Position numbers and translations under genes: made by a program. Below are positions 16,935 through 25,752 of a stretch of 36,543 nucleotides of DNA, piece after piece. Every line of letters starts with the position of its first letter. Within the stretch, counting starts at the first letter, position 1. Location: assembly GCA_020048155.1 (NCBI GenBank), contig JAIFMY010000198.1:16998-53540 (forward strand), given 5' to 3'. Source of the DNA: Bacteroidota bacterium (lineage in GTDB: Bacteria > Bacteroidota > Bacteroidia > Bacteroidales > DYOH01). The notes under the pieces were generated by a model. It did no database searches. It was not told the origin of the DNA and saw nothing but the letters and a program-made list of their open reading frames with translations.

Positions 16935-17765
16935 ATGAAAAAACAAGCATCTAAAACCAGCAAGCAAGCTAAATCGGGAAAAACTGCGAAGAGTACTTCT
17001 TCTAAAGCAGGCAAAGGAAAAAATCATCCTGTATATTCACCCAAAGTTACAGAATTTGTGACTGTAGCCAATGAGTACACCTTGATGGTTGAAAATGCAG
17101 ATCAGTATACCAAAAAAGAATTTATAGACAGGGCGATGAAAATCATCAACCTTTTGTATTTGAAGGGGTTGCTGCTACCTGAGCTCGATAAGGTATTCGA
17201 AACCGGTTCAGAACATTTTGTAGTTGAAAAACAATGGAATGAGGTAAAACAAATGATTGCCCACAAACTGGGAACCCACGAAACATTTGTTCGTGTATAC
17301 GAACCAATTATGAACGATTCTGAAGATGCTGAGGAAGTAAGCATTTCTGAATGCTTTGCAGATATATACCAAGATACCAAAAACATAGTTTCAAACTTCA
17401 AATTGGGTACCATAGATACTATGAACGATTCTGTATGGGAGTGTAAAATGAATTTTGAACGTTACTGGGGCCCTCGTGCTTTATCTACTTTATCCGTACT
17501 GCATTCTATATACTTCAGTTCAGATACACTTGAGGATGAACCAAGTAAAGGATTTAAGAAAAAAGAACTAGATCTGGACACTATTGATACTAGTGCATGG
17601 TTTTTGTCGCAGCGCATGACAGAATTCGGAGGCGAGGATGATTTTGCTGATTTCGATCAACCGGGCGAATTATACGATGATGACGATGTATATGAAGACG
17701 ATGATGAGTTTGGAGGCAGCATATCGGAAGGAGAGAACTACTATGATGAAGAAGATTGGAGATAA
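16935..17765 (+). CDS. DUF5063-like protein
   Basis: This 276-residue protein has strikingly separated charge. Residues 1-30 are Lys/Ser/Thr-rich (about eleven lysines), the central helical domain is about 35-185, and the last 45 residues are almost purely Asp/Glu with Tyr. The central part resembles the Bacteroidota DUF5063 family, which I recall as a usual neighbour of 3'-5' exonuclease genes. It contains a conserved-looking KEFIDRAMKIINLLYLKGLLLP and WECKMNFERYWGPRAL. Function unknown; a nucleic-acid or exonuclease partner role is inferred from the basic tail and the overlapping neighbour. The 3' end overlaps the next gene by 23 nt. Confidence 0.72.
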   Translation: MKKQASKTSKQAKSGKTAKSTSSKAGKGKNHPVYSPKVTEFVTVANEYTLMVENADQYTKKEFIDRAMKIINLLYLKGLLLPELDKVFETGSEHFVVEKQWNEVKQMIAHKLGTHETFVRVYEPIMNDSEDAEEVSISECFADIYQDTKNIVSNFKLGTIDTMNDSVWECKMNFERYWGPRALSTLSVLHSIYFSSDTLEDEPSKGFKKKELDLDTIDTSAWFLSQRMTEFGGEDDFADFDQPGELYDDDDVYEDDDEFGGSISEGENYYDEEDWR

Positions 17766-18366
17766 TAAGGAGAACGATACTTTTAAAACTGACATAGAAA
17801 ACGAAGAACTGAGCAATATGCCCCGAAAAAATTTTGAGGGGAATATTACCGTAGTCGATTCACTTCAGCAAATACCTGAAGTGGCTGATTTTCTTGAAAA
17901 ACATGATATATTGGGTTTCGATACCGAAACTCGTCCCGCTTTTAAAAAAGGTGTGAAAAATAAGGTTGCTTTGCTTCAACTTTCTACTCTCGACAGGGCT
18001 TTTTTGTTCAGGTTGAATAAAATAGGAATTCCTGAGCGCATTGCATCTATACTTGCTTCAGAGATGATTACCAAAGTGGGTGTTGCCGTGCACGATGATT
18101 TGAAAGGACTGAAAAGTATTCAGTATTTTGAACCTCAAGGATTTGTAGATTTACAATCTTTCGTTCGTAAATATGGAATAGAAAGTAGTTCGTTGAAAAA
18201 AATATCTGCGGTAGTACTCAATTTTACCATTTCCAAACGCCAGCAATTATCCAATTGGGAGGCCGATGATTTGGCGCTTCCACAACAGACATACGCAGCT
18301 ACTGATGCTTGGGTTGCATTGGCCATTTACAGGCAACTTCTCAATCATCCTGAAATAAATCAGTAA
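17743..18366 (+). CDS. RNase D-like 3'-5' exonuclease (DEDDy)
   Basis: The exonuclease domain has all three DEDDy motifs: FDTETRP (D and E, motif I), VGVAVHDDLKGL (Asp, motif II) and YAATDAW (Tyr and Asp, motif III). It should therefore be an active two-metal 3'-5' exonuclease on RNA or DNA. It lacks the HRDC domains of full RNase D and so is the short single-domain form (207 residues). The longest frame begins at 17638 inside the previous gene in another phase. I chose the ATG at 17743 because GGAGAG precedes it by about 8 nt and the preceding 35 residues are Met/Thr-rich and non-family-like. ATGs at 17746 and 17818 are alternatives. A bidirectional hairpin follows. Confidence 0.86.
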   Translation: MMKKIGDNKENDTFKTDIENEELSNMPRKNFEGNITVVDSLQQIPEVADFLEKHDILGFDTETRPAFKKGVKNKVALLQLSTLDRAFLFRLNKIGIPERIASILASEMITKVGVAVHDDLKGLKSIQYFEPQGFVDLQSFVRKYGIESSSLKKISAVVLNFTISKRQQLSNWEADDLALPQQTYAATDAWVALAIYRQLLNHPEINQ

Positions 18367-18371
18367 AAAAA

Positions 18372-18409
18372 TATCCCGATGAAACTAGTATTCACCGGGA
18401 TTTTTTTTT
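18372..18409. terminator. Bidirectional intrinsic terminator
   Basis: ATCCCG at 18373-18378 pairs with CGGGAT at 18396-18401, and inside it TGAA pairs with TTCA across an A-C mismatch. A T9 run follows on the plus strand and an A7 run precedes on the left. The element can therefore end both the exonuclease gene (plus) and the DUF5606 gene (minus). Confidence 0.78.
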
Positions 18410-18452
18410 GAATTGATAAAAACTTCTTGGGGTATCAATATCGTGCTATAAT

Positions 18453-18893
18453 CTATTCGTCAGATTCTGATCCTTCTGCAGCCTCAGTTTCTTCAGATGG
18501 TTTTGGATCCTCTAGGTCTACCAAATTGTGCTTATGCAGGATATTATACCAACTGAAAACCCTTTTCATATCACTCACATATACGCGCTCTTTATCGTAT
18601 TCAGGAAGTATTTTACCGAAATAAGATTTTACTTCTTCGTTGTTGAGTTTGCTTGTGAGGGCAACTCCACCATTTTCTAAAGTATATAAGTTTTTGAAAA
18701 CTTGGTGCAACTGAACATCTTCGCCCGATGTGTAAATGGCTATATCTTCAAGCGCACTAATTTTTGAAGTGGCATAAGCAGGCATTCTTTTTCCGTCTTC
18801 CAGAGATTCCACAATGATAGAGTTACGAGCCTGTTTTACAAGTTTAAATAGCCCCGGGTATCCTGAAATGGCTAATATTCCTTTTAAATCCAT
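18453..18893 (-). CDS. DUF5606-family protein
   Basis: The 146-residue protein opens with MDLKGILAISGYPGLFKLVKQARNSIIVESL, the hallmark of the Bacteroidota DUF5606 family. It is followed by DGKRMPAYATSKISALEDIAIY, then a helical C-terminal half and an acidic Glu/Ser-rich tail (last 18 residues). No catalytic function is known and none can be deduced. It lies 67 nt after the TerB/DnaJ gene on the same strand and may be the distal gene of that cluster. The hairpin at 18372-18409 ends it. Confidence 0.82.
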   Translation of the reverse strand: MDLKGILAISGYPGLFKLVKQARNSIIVESLEDGKRMPAYATSKISALEDIAIYTSGEDVQLHQVFKNLYTLENGGVALTSKLNNEEVKSYFGKILPEYDKERVYVSDMKRVFSWYNILHKHNLVDLEDPKPSEETEAAEGSESDE

Positions 18894-18960
18894 AATTATA
18901 TTATTTAATAAACTTCAATTTATATGACTGTAAAAATAGAAAAATAGTTGCGTTTTGGAA

Positions 18961-19701
18961 CTAAAAACCTCGTTCCTTTCTAATTTGTTCGTATGCATCG
19001 GCCAATTTCTGAAATTTTTCTTTGGCTGCATGCTGCTCACTGCCTCCCAGGTGGGCTACTTTGTCGGGATGGTATAGTTTGGCGAGGCGATAATATGCTT
19101 TTTTAATTTCCTCGTTGGTAGCGTCCTGCGAAACTTCCAATATAGTATAGGGCGATATTTTATTCTCCTTTATATTGGTGTACATCGAATAGAGCGAATG
19201 ATAGTCTTTCTCACTAATTCCCAATGCCTGATATATAAATTCGAGCATCTGTATTTCTGCCGGATGCAACTCGCCATCTGCCTTTGCAATGCCTATAAGA
19301 AAATGCACAAGTTGAAGCCTGGCGTGGTAATCAAGATTTTGCTGTATCTGGTTACACACATCATACACAGGTATATTTTGCTTTACAATATCTCTCAGAA
19401 GCAGCAATGCATCGCTTGCACTTTCTTCCCCAAACTTATCTACAAAAACTTTTTTTACATAGTCGAGCTCGGTACGCACTATTTTTCCATCTGCTTTCAG
19501 AAGGGCTGCCACCAGCACCAACATAGAAACAGCGTAATCGGCAGGAGTTGTTTCTAACTTGTGCCTGAAATCTGATGCTGTAAGCTTTGGTTGACTTTCA
19601 TGATCGAGTATGGCACCTATTGCAAAACCTATAATGCCGCCAATAGGGCCGAGTACTGCCCATCCGAGTGTGCCGGCTATCCATTTTCTAAATCCGAACA
19701 T
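18961..19701 (-). CDS. TerB-domain/DnaJ-domain co-chaperone (DjlA-like)
   Basis: This 246-residue protein has an N-terminal Gly-rich hydrophobic segment (about 7-30, GTLGWAVLGPIGGIIGFAIGAIL), likely a membrane anchor. A TerB-like all-helical domain follows (about 55-165) with its paired acidic KADGKI and KADGEL motifs. A C-terminal J-domain (about 180-246) has an intact HPD in LYHPDKV, so it should stimulate an Hsp70 (DnaK). This order matches DjlA-type proteins. The ATG lies 14 nt inside the end of coaE, which implies coupled translation. Confidence 0.88.
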   Translation of the reverse strand: MFGFRKWIAGTLGWAVLGPIGGIIGFAIGAILDHESQPKLTASDFRHKLETTPADYAVSMLVLVAALLKADGKIVRTELDYVKKVFVDKFGEESASDALLLLRDIVKQNIPVYDVCNQIQQNLDYHARLQLVHFLIGIAKADGELHPAEIQMLEFIYQALGISEKDYHSLYSMYTNIKENKISPYTILEVSQDATNEEIKKAYYRLAKLYHPDKVAHLGGSEQHAAKEKFQKLADAYEQIRKERGF

Positions 19702-20284
19702 CTTGAGTAAGTGTTTTATGTATTTCTAATATTTGTGGAAAAATTGGGTGAATTTCGTCGTTTACAATTACAAAATCTGAAAGTGCAATTTTGTTTTCGT
19801 CAGGCCATTGGCTGTTTATTTTTTTTAATATCAGTTCAGTATCTATTCCATCGCGTTTCTGAATACGGCGTATACGTATTTCTAACGGAGCAGTCACGGT
19901 TATTATCTTGTCAAACTGCCTGTACGATCCGGTTTCGAATACTATGGCGGCCTCATGCAGGGTGTAAGGTGCATGTGTTTGCTGTGCGAGCCATTGTGCA
20001 AAATGTGCATGCACGGCAGGATGAATGACTTCGTTTACATATTTTCTGTTTTCGGGATTGTCAAAAATCTTATTGGCGAGAAATGGGCGGTTCAATTCAT
20101 GATTGAGATACACTTCGTCTCCGAATTTTTCAATGAGCAACCTTCTTATTTCGGGGTCGGTATTGGTAAGTATCTTTGCTTCATTATCAGCAGAATAGAC
20201 AGGTATTCCAAGTTCTTCAAAAGCATTGCATACTAATGACTTTCCACTCCCTATTCCTCCGGTGATTGCTACATTCAAAGTCAT
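19688..20284 (-). CDS. coaE: Dephospho-CoA kinase
   Basis: CoaE phosphorylates the 3'-OH of dephospho-CoA with ATP, the last step of coenzyme A synthesis. The 198-residue protein is of standard length. The P-loop GGIGSGKS is at residues 9-16, the CoA-site YSADNEAK follows, and the IHPAVHAHF and RIRRIQKRDG (lid arginines) motifs are as expected. It starts 7 nt after the ybbR-like stop and overlaps the TerB/DnaJ gene by 14 nt. The ybbR-coaE order is common in Bacteroidota. Confidence 0.95.
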   Translation of the reverse strand: MTLNVAITGGIGSGKSLVCNAFEELGIPVYSADNEAKILTNTDPEIRRLLIEKFGDEVYLNHELNRPFLANKIFDNPENRKYVNEVIHPAVHAHFAQWLAQQTHAPYTLHEAAIVFETGSYRQFDKIITVTAPLEIRIRRIQKRDGIDTELILKKINSQWPDENKIALSDFVIVNDEIHPIFPQILEIHKTLTQDVRI

Positions 20285-20291
20285 GTGTATC

Positions 20292-21320
20292 TTATTTATA
20301 TTTCATGAACAAAAACTCAACATACTCAGGGCTATATCTGATGTTTATTACACTATCGGGCTGGCGCGCTATTTCAACTTTCAGCTTTCCGCTGTTTGAG
20401 GTAAGTTTATCAAAATCAACAAATAGTTCAAAATCAGATGGAATTATTTTTTGGTACAAGTTGATTGGAACCCAACAGCTTATTTTGGCTGAAGAGGGGA
20501 TAAGTAGCGTATTTTCTCCTGGTTTCTGATTGTGAAATTTTATGAGTGAAATACAATTATACTCGGTATATTCATTTACATGTACTGTTACTTCTGCTGT
20601 ATTTTGATTTACCGATATTTGGTCGGAAGTATTGAGCGAAGCCACATATTTGGTGGTGGCCGAAATATTTTTGGCTGTAATTTTCTGGGTATAAATATAT
20701 TTCATTGTATCTATGAGTTGGCTGGGGCCCCATACAGATACTGAGTCAGGTTTTATTTCTACAAGATTTGTTTGCCTGAACTGGTAGCCAGTACTTATGT
20801 CCAGAACCGCTTTTACTGGAATTTTTCGTTTGCTATAAATACCAACGGTAAAATATATAGAATCGGGTTCTACATCCAATATATGAAAATTTGAAGGCAT
20901 GAGTTGCTTCAGTTCCTGAGTGATTGCGCCTGGCATGAGGTAGAATCCGTTTCGGGCAAAAGGGTGAAACTGATCATCGCTCATATTTGAAATATCAACT
21001 TCCCAGGGTGTATTCTGGTAAAACAAATTGTATTGAAGCAATGAAAAGCCTGGCGCATTTACTCTTAATGAGATTTCACCTGACGATTCCTTGCCTGTCA
21101 GATACATTTCGCTATTGTTATTGGCGGCCAGCTTATATTTTAGCTTTAGTGTTGTATTGTAATTTAGGCTGAGAGTATTGAGCAGCCAGAGCACGGCCGA
21201 TACTGCAACAAATAAACCGAAGGTAAGCACCCTTCGGTTCAAATGAAATTTTGAGATTACTTTTATAATGAATGGAACTATTTTATTATAAATACTTTCC
21301 AATCGTTGTTTGATGGCCAT
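20292..21320 (-). CDS. YbbR-domain membrane protein
   Basis: This 342-residue protein has a single N-terminal transmembrane helix (about 30-50, LTFGLFVAVSAVLWLLNTLS) followed by a beta-rich exported region made of YbbR-like repeats. One example is the segment with IPVKAVLDISTGYQF...IKPDSVSVWGPSQLID. In Firmicutes the YbbR protein CdaR controls the diadenylate cyclase CdaA, but no cdaA is present here, so that role cannot be transferred. In Bacteroidota the gene commonly precedes coaE, as it does here with a 7-nt gap. Confidence 0.85.
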   Translation of the reverse strand: MAIKQRLESIYNKIVPFIIKVISKFHLNRRVLTFGLFVAVSAVLWLLNTLSLNYNTTLKLKYKLAANNNSEMYLTGKESSGEISLRVNAPGFSLLQYNLFYQNTPWEVDISNMSDDQFHPFARNGFYLMPGAITQELKQLMPSNFHILDVEPDSIYFTVGIYSKRKIPVKAVLDISTGYQFRQTNLVEIKPDSVSVWGPSQLIDTMKYIYTQKITAKNISATTKYVASLNTSDQISVNQNTAEVTVHVNEYTEYNCISLIKFHNQKPGENTLLIPSSAKISCWVPINLYQKIIPSDFELFVDFDKLTSNSGKLKVEIARQPDSVINIRYSPEYVEFLFMKYK

Positions 21321-21412
21321 TTCTGTTTCTGTAATCAGTTTTCAATTTGGGTAAAATTAAAAACTTTGACTGAAATTGAATCCCAAATCTGAATATTATT
21401 TCATACAAGGGC

Positions 21413-22072
21413 TTATTCTCTCAGGTCTACTACTTCTGCATTAGGGAATTTCGACATATCTACAGCAAAAAACTTGGAATCTACTTTTACCTTAGCTCCT
21501 AAGGTTTTTACTACTATTTCATAGTTTGTACCGTCCTTACCAAAGGTTTTGAATGAGTATATCTGTTTCTTGGTTTTGTTTACCAGAATCTGAATTTTGG
21601 AATATTTCTTTTTCAGGTTCTCTGGGTAAAGTTCTACTACTTGATAAGTTGTGCCATTTATAACCTCGTCTTTTTTGAGGGCATATTTAAATCCTTTTTG
21701 GTAGGCTGTAAAAAGTGTAGCCGGATTCAATGCATCAGCTTCAGTAGAAATATTGTTTATTTGCATTTCATCGTTTTGGCTCAGATAAGTATATACAGCT
21801 TTGCCGTCGCAAAACATTTGTATTTTACCCATATTCAGCACGTATTTACTTCCTTCAATCACAATGTTGCCTTGGTTGGTTTCTTTTACTTTTGTGGCCT
21901 TATTGTCGAGCAGGTATGTAAATTCTACTTTCAAGGGTTCCATCCCTTTGGTACTGGTCGATATATCATCGAGAAGTTTCTTGGCATTGGGGTCGTAGAC
22001 ATTGGTTTCTTGCGCATTCAGTGCAATGCTCATGCACATAAAAAACATCATACTATAAAAGGCTAATTTCAT
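21413..22072 (-). CDS. LolA-like outer-membrane lipoprotein carrier
   Basis: The 219-residue protein has a signal peptide (MKLAFYSMMFFMCMSIALNAQ). It then has the LolA-type half-barrel pattern: KKLLDDISTSTKG, VEFTYLLDN, GNIVIEGSKYVL, ICDGKAVYTY-like (here MFCDGKAVYTYL), and a C-terminal ILVNKTKKQIYSFK. LolA carries lipoproteins across the periplasm. It follows ftsK by 123 nt on the same strand; a LolA-like gene downstream of ftsK is a familiar Bacteroidota pairing. The classical Arg of the hydrophobic cavity could not be identified by eye. Confidence 0.84.
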   Translation of the reverse strand: MKLAFYSMMFFMCMSIALNAQETNVYDPNAKKLLDDISTSTKGMEPLKVEFTYLLDNKATKVKETNQGNIVIEGSKYVLNMGKIQMFCDGKAVYTYLSQNDEMQINNISTEADALNPATLFTAYQKGFKYALKKDEVINGTTYQVVELYPENLKKKYSKIQILVNKTKKQIYSFKTFGKDGTNYEIVVKTLGAKVKVDSKFFAVDMSKFPNAEVVDLRE

Positions 22073-22195
22073 GTATTTAGATAATTTAGTTTTACCGGAT
22101 TGATACGATTAGTTTACCCTAATTTAAGTAATTATATAAACGATACCTCATTACTGAAAATTATATTCTGAAACTTATATTTTCAAAAGGTATGT

Positions 22196-24712
22196 TTACT
22201 TATCAAGGGTACGCAAATATTGTTCCAATGTATATTCGTCAGGAATATATACTTGGCGGGGCTTTGCATTTTCCTGAGGGCCAACTATTCGGGCAGCTTC
22301 TAATTGGTCCATGATACGTCCGGCACGGTTGAAGCCTATCGACAATTTTCGTTGAATATTAGAGGTAGAGCCAAGCTGGCTGCTTACTACGATGCGTGCT
22401 GCTTCTTCAAATAAATCGTCGCGCACTCCGGGGTCTGCATTTGCACCATCGCCAGAACTGCTGCTTATGCCACTATCCGGATCTATATAATCTGGCAAAA
22501 TAAAGGGTGAAGGTACACCTGGCTGAGTGATGATGTGTTCTGTAAGTTTTTCTATTTCAGATGTTTCTATCATAGGGCATTGTAGCCTTACAAGTTCTGT
22601 TCCCTGGGTTATGAGCATATCGCCACGTCCCACAAGTTGGTTGGCGCCAGTGGCATCCAGGATGGTACGGCTGTCTATCTGCGACACCACTTTGAAAGCA
22701 ATGCGGCTGGCAAAGTTGGCTTTGATGGTACCTGTAATAATATTTGTAGAAGGGCGCTGTGTGGCTACTATGAGGTGAATACCTGTAGCACGTGCCAGCT
22801 GCGCCAAGCGAGTGATTGAATGCTCAACTTGCTTGCCGCTAGTCATTATCATATCTGCAAACTCATCTATGATAACTACAATGTATGGCAGGAATTTATG
22901 TCCTTTATTCGGGTTTAGCCTGCGGGCAGTAAATCTGGCATTGTACTCGCGTATGTCTCTCACTCCGGCCTTTTTGAGCAGGTCGTAGCGGTTGTTCATT
23001 TCTATGAGTAGAGAGCCCAGGGTACGCATTATCTGGTCGTTGTTGGTAATGATTGCCTCCTCTGCATCGGGCAGTTTTGCCAAAAAATGCCTTTCAATAG
23101 ACTCATACAGCGAAAGCTCTACTTTCTTAGGGTCTATGAGCACAAATTTAACTTGCGCAGGGTGTTTTTTGTACAAAATGGAAGCAATGATTACGTTCAA
23201 TCCCACCGATTTACCTTGCCCTGTAGCGCCAGCTACAAGCAAGTGAGGCATTTTGGTGAGGTCGGTTACGAATGGCTCATTAGCAATTGTTTTTCCTAAG
23301 GCAATAGGAAGCTCAAATTTCGATTCCTGAAATTTAACAGTGGAGAGAACGGTTTTGAGTCCTACAATATCAGGCTTGAGCAGAGGTACTTCAATACCTA
23401 CTGTACCTCGTCCGGGAAGAGGTGCAATGATACGAATACCCGGAGCTGCAAGGCGCAGGGCAATATCGTTTTCGAGGCTTTTAATTTTGGCAATTCGCAC
23501 ACCAGCTGCCGGAACTATTTCATAAAGGGTGATTGTAGGCCCGAGTTCGGCATTTATTTTTACAATTTCTATTTTGAATTGTCTGAGGGTTTCGCGTATG
23601 CGCTGGCTATTCAGGTTTATTTCGGCTTTGAAGTTGTTCTGGTCCGACTTCGGGTAATCTATGAGTAAAGAGACGGGTGGAAGTTTATAATTGGGCAATT
23701 CCAGGGTAGGGTCAAATACCTCACGGGGCAAATTTTCAAGGTCGGCTACCTCTACATCGTTATTTACTCCTAGTACAAGTGCATCATCCGGTATATCACT
23801 CAAAAAAGGATTATCGGTATCGGTAAGTTCCGGCAAATCATCTGTTTTGAGACGTGTATCATTGATTTCAATTTCCAAATCGTCGCCTTTGGCCGGTGCT
23901 TTGCGCGGAATGGTAGTTCCATTTGGCAATACAATAAATTCTTCACGAATAGTGAATGGATTATCATCACTCACCTGATTGCTGTCATCATTCAGATTTT
24001 TTCCTCTTTCCTGATTTGAATTGCCATTTACCGAACTCGATTTATTCTCATTGGTTTTACTGAGCAAACCCGTGGTTTTAGTATAGGTTTTTACGGCCAA
24101 TTTGTTGAAATATATATACGCAGTGACCGAGTTGTATAGTATAAAGCCAAAGGCACTAATAATGAGCAGAAAAGCGGTGCCAAATTTCCCTACAAACGAA
24201 TTGAGCCATTTGCTCATAAAATATCCATGAGCTCCTCCCAGGTTGGCATCCCAATAGTCGCCAAATAGAAAGCCCATGGTAATAGAAAGCCATATAGAAA
24301 TACCAAGTGCATAGCTAAGCGACTTATAAAATGGCAGTAGGTGAACATTAATAAGTTTGAAAGATATAAGAATAAGTATGAAAATGAATGAATAAGATGC
24401 AATACCAAACCAATTGTGAATGAATTGTTTTGCAATAGCGGCGCCGGTTTTTCCTGCCCAATTGTCAACGCTTATATCAGGATTGGTAACAAGTTCTATC
24501 CAGCTCATATTTAGTTTACTATAGTCGCTGGTCCATGTAAAAAAGAATGAAGTGAAGGCAATACCTAAGAAAATTGCAAACAACAATGAAAAAAGACTAG
24601 TTACCATCTTTACACGGTTGTCGGTGAAAAAACTTTTCAATGTTATAGCTATGGCATCAGTATTTATGCCTTTACTTTCACTTTTACGTGGCTGATTTCT
24701 ACGTTTGGCCAT
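22196..24712 (-). CDS. ftsK: FtsK/SpoIIIE-family DNA translocase
   Basis: This 838-residue protein pumps chromosomal DNA through the division septum and aids dimer resolution. Four transmembrane segments lie in residues about 35-205. They are followed by a polar linker (about 215-330), then the alpha/beta motor with Walker A GATGQGKSVGLN, Walker B VVIIDEFADM and ATQRPSTNIITG. A C-terminal winged-helix gamma domain (about 760-830, DLFEEAARIV...SIGFNRAGRIMDQLE) should read polar KOPS-like sequences. The linker is short compared with E. coli FtsK and ordinary for this phylum. A promoter (24745-24776, minus) lies immediately upstream. Confidence 0.95.
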   Translation of the reverse strand: MAKRRNQPRKSESKGINTDAIAITLKSFFTDNRVKMVTSLFSLLFAIFLGIAFTSFFFTWTSDYSKLNMSWIELVTNPDISVDNWAGKTGAAIAKQFIHNWFGIASYSFIFILILISFKLINVHLLPFYKSLSYALGISIWLSITMGFLFGDYWDANLGGAHGYFMSKWLNSFVGKFGTAFLLIISAFGFILYNSVTAYIYFNKLAVKTYTKTTGLLSKTNENKSSSVNGNSNQERGKNLNDDSNQVSDDNPFTIREEFIVLPNGTTIPRKAPAKGDDLEIEINDTRLKTDDLPELTDTDNPFLSDIPDDALVLGVNNDVEVADLENLPREVFDPTLELPNYKLPPVSLLIDYPKSDQNNFKAEINLNSQRIRETLRQFKIEIVKINAELGPTITLYEIVPAAGVRIAKIKSLENDIALRLAAPGIRIIAPLPGRGTVGIEVPLLKPDIVGLKTVLSTVKFQESKFELPIALGKTIANEPFVTDLTKMPHLLVAGATGQGKSVGLNVIIASILYKKHPAQVKFVLIDPKKVELSLYESIERHFLAKLPDAEEAIITNNDQIMRTLGSLLIEMNNRYDLLKKAGVRDIREYNARFTARRLNPNKGHKFLPYIVVIIDEFADMIMTSGKQVEHSITRLAQLARATGIHLIVATQRPSTNIITGTIKANFASRIAFKVVSQIDSRTILDATGANQLVGRGDMLITQGTELVRLQCPMIETSEIEKLTEHIITQPGVPSPFILPDYIDPDSGISSSSGDGANADPGVRDDLFEEAARIVVSSQLGSTSNIQRKLSIGFNRAGRIMDQLEAARIVGPQENAKPRQVYIPDEYTLEQYLRTLDK

Positions 24713-24744
24713 ATTGGGAAACTCTTGTGTTTAAAAAAACCCTG

Positions 24745-24776
24745 CAAAAATGCATAGAAAATAGTAAAAAGACAAA
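24745..24776 (-). promoter_or_regulatory. Promoter of ftsK
   Basis: On the minus strand TTTG (24773-24776) is followed after 20 nt by CATTTTTG (24745-24752). This is one mismatch from TAnnTTTG at ideal spacing and lies 33 nt before the ftsK ATG. Confidence 0.5.
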
Positions 24777-24782
24777 AAAACT

Positions 24783-25502
24783 TTATTTCTGCGGCATGTA
24801 GGTATTCATTGTTTCCATCATCTGCTCGCGATCAACTTTTGTAAAACCGGGTGGGATGATAAATTCCTCATCGGCGATGTCGATATTTTGAATTTGAAGG
24901 GCTTCAAATTTCATGTTTATGTTGTTCATTTTTACCTGAAATTCGAGCAGTACACCAGGAATTTGCCTGAAGGGATTGTATGTGTTGGGCGATTCTATAT
25001 TCAATTCGTTGGTGTAGTAGAGGTCTATTTCCTGTTTCACACCCATATCGTTGGTATATCTGGCTATGGCTTTTTTGCAGTTGAATCCGGCTATTAATTT
25101 AGTATCAGCAGTAAATTCTAGGTTCAAATCGGTCATAGGATTGTAACCTAAAATCGGATCCGTATTTTTAGCTTCGAATATATATTTTTTGTCCACAATC
25201 TTAACTAGGGTATAATTTACTTGCTTGTTATTATCTACAAGGTAAGTAAGGCTGAATACGCCAAAAAATCCTTCTATTTTGTTCACAGTATTGTTGTCTT
25301 TGAATTTCAAAAACATGGTATTGGGAAGAAGGCTGATGATGGGATTTTGCTTCTCATCGTCAAGGTAGGTGATTTTGAATTCGATAGCACCTTCACTAGT
25401 ACCGCCTGAGCCCAGGAACGATTCGCAAGAACCGATTGCCAGCACAATGAAAGTTAGGAATACAAATATCCAATTGTTTTTAATACAGCGTTTTGCAAAC
25501 AT
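24783..25502 (-). CDS. Hypothetical lipoprotein, DUF4412/GLPGLI-like
   Basis: From the ATG at 25502 the protein has 239 residues. It opens with a basic n-region, a hydrophobic stretch and the lipobox IGSC (Cys26), so it is probably a lipoprotein. The C-terminal half, with GFNCKKAIARYTN, IDLYYTNEL and IPGVLLEFQ, resembles the Bacteroidota DUF4412/GLPGLI group of secreted proteins of unknown function; that assignment is tentative. The longer frame (ATG at 25544) is rejected because a full -7 element, TATTTTTG on the minus strand at 25529-25536, lies inside it. It sits 70 nt before ftsK but has its own promoter. Confidence 0.75.
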   Translation of the reverse strand: MFAKRCIKNNWIFVFLTFIVLAIGSCESFLGSGGTSEGAIEFKITYLDDEKQNPIISLLPNTMFLKFKDNNTVNKIEGFFGVFSLTYLVDNNKQVNYTLVKIVDKKYIFEAKNTDPILGYNPMTDLNLEFTADTKLIAGFNCKKAIARYTNDMGVKQEIDLYYTNELNIESPNTYNPFRQIPGVLLEFQVKMNNINMKFEALQIQNIDIADEEFIIPPGFTKVDREQMMETMNTYMPQK

Positions 25503-25528
25503 GCTGATGATTAATACGTTTTCATGGT

Positions 25529-25536
25529 CAAAAATA
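25529..25536 (-). promoter_or_regulatory. -7 element TATTTTTG of the lipoprotein gene
   Basis: A complete TAnnTTTG match on the minus strand predicts a start near 25522 and fixes the coding start at 25502. No TTG at -33 is obvious. The gap up to the receptor gene (25545-25752) is very AT-rich and shows only short imperfect dyads. Confidence 0.45.
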
Positions 25537-25752
25537 GGAAACAAAAACGATTAAAAAAAACATTCGTTGCTGATGTACAGTTAAAAATAGATTTTGGCTT
25601 TTGATGGTAAGCTGTTATTGTTGGGGGTTAAGTAAATCTATGATTACAAATTGGCAAATGTATGAATTTTCTCTTTTATTCTTTATTTCAAATTTTTGTT
25701 ACTTTAAAAGTAAAGTTAATAACTATACTTATATTTTAAAATATATGTAATG

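Noticed and set aside
17638-17742. N-terminal extension of the exonuclease gene
   Set aside because: These 35 codons lie inside the acidic tail-coding part of the preceding gene in another phase and translate to a Met/Thr-rich string with no family resemblance.
20292-21320. c-di-AMP regulatory module suggested by the YbbR protein
   Set aside because: No diadenylate cyclase (CdaA) or phosphodiesterase gene is in the window. In this phylum YbbR proteins next to coaE are routine.
25545-25752. Terminator after the TonB-dependent receptor gene
   Set aside because: Only weak 5-bp AT-rich dyads (around ACTTT/AAAGT) were found, with no stable stem followed by a T run on the minus strand.
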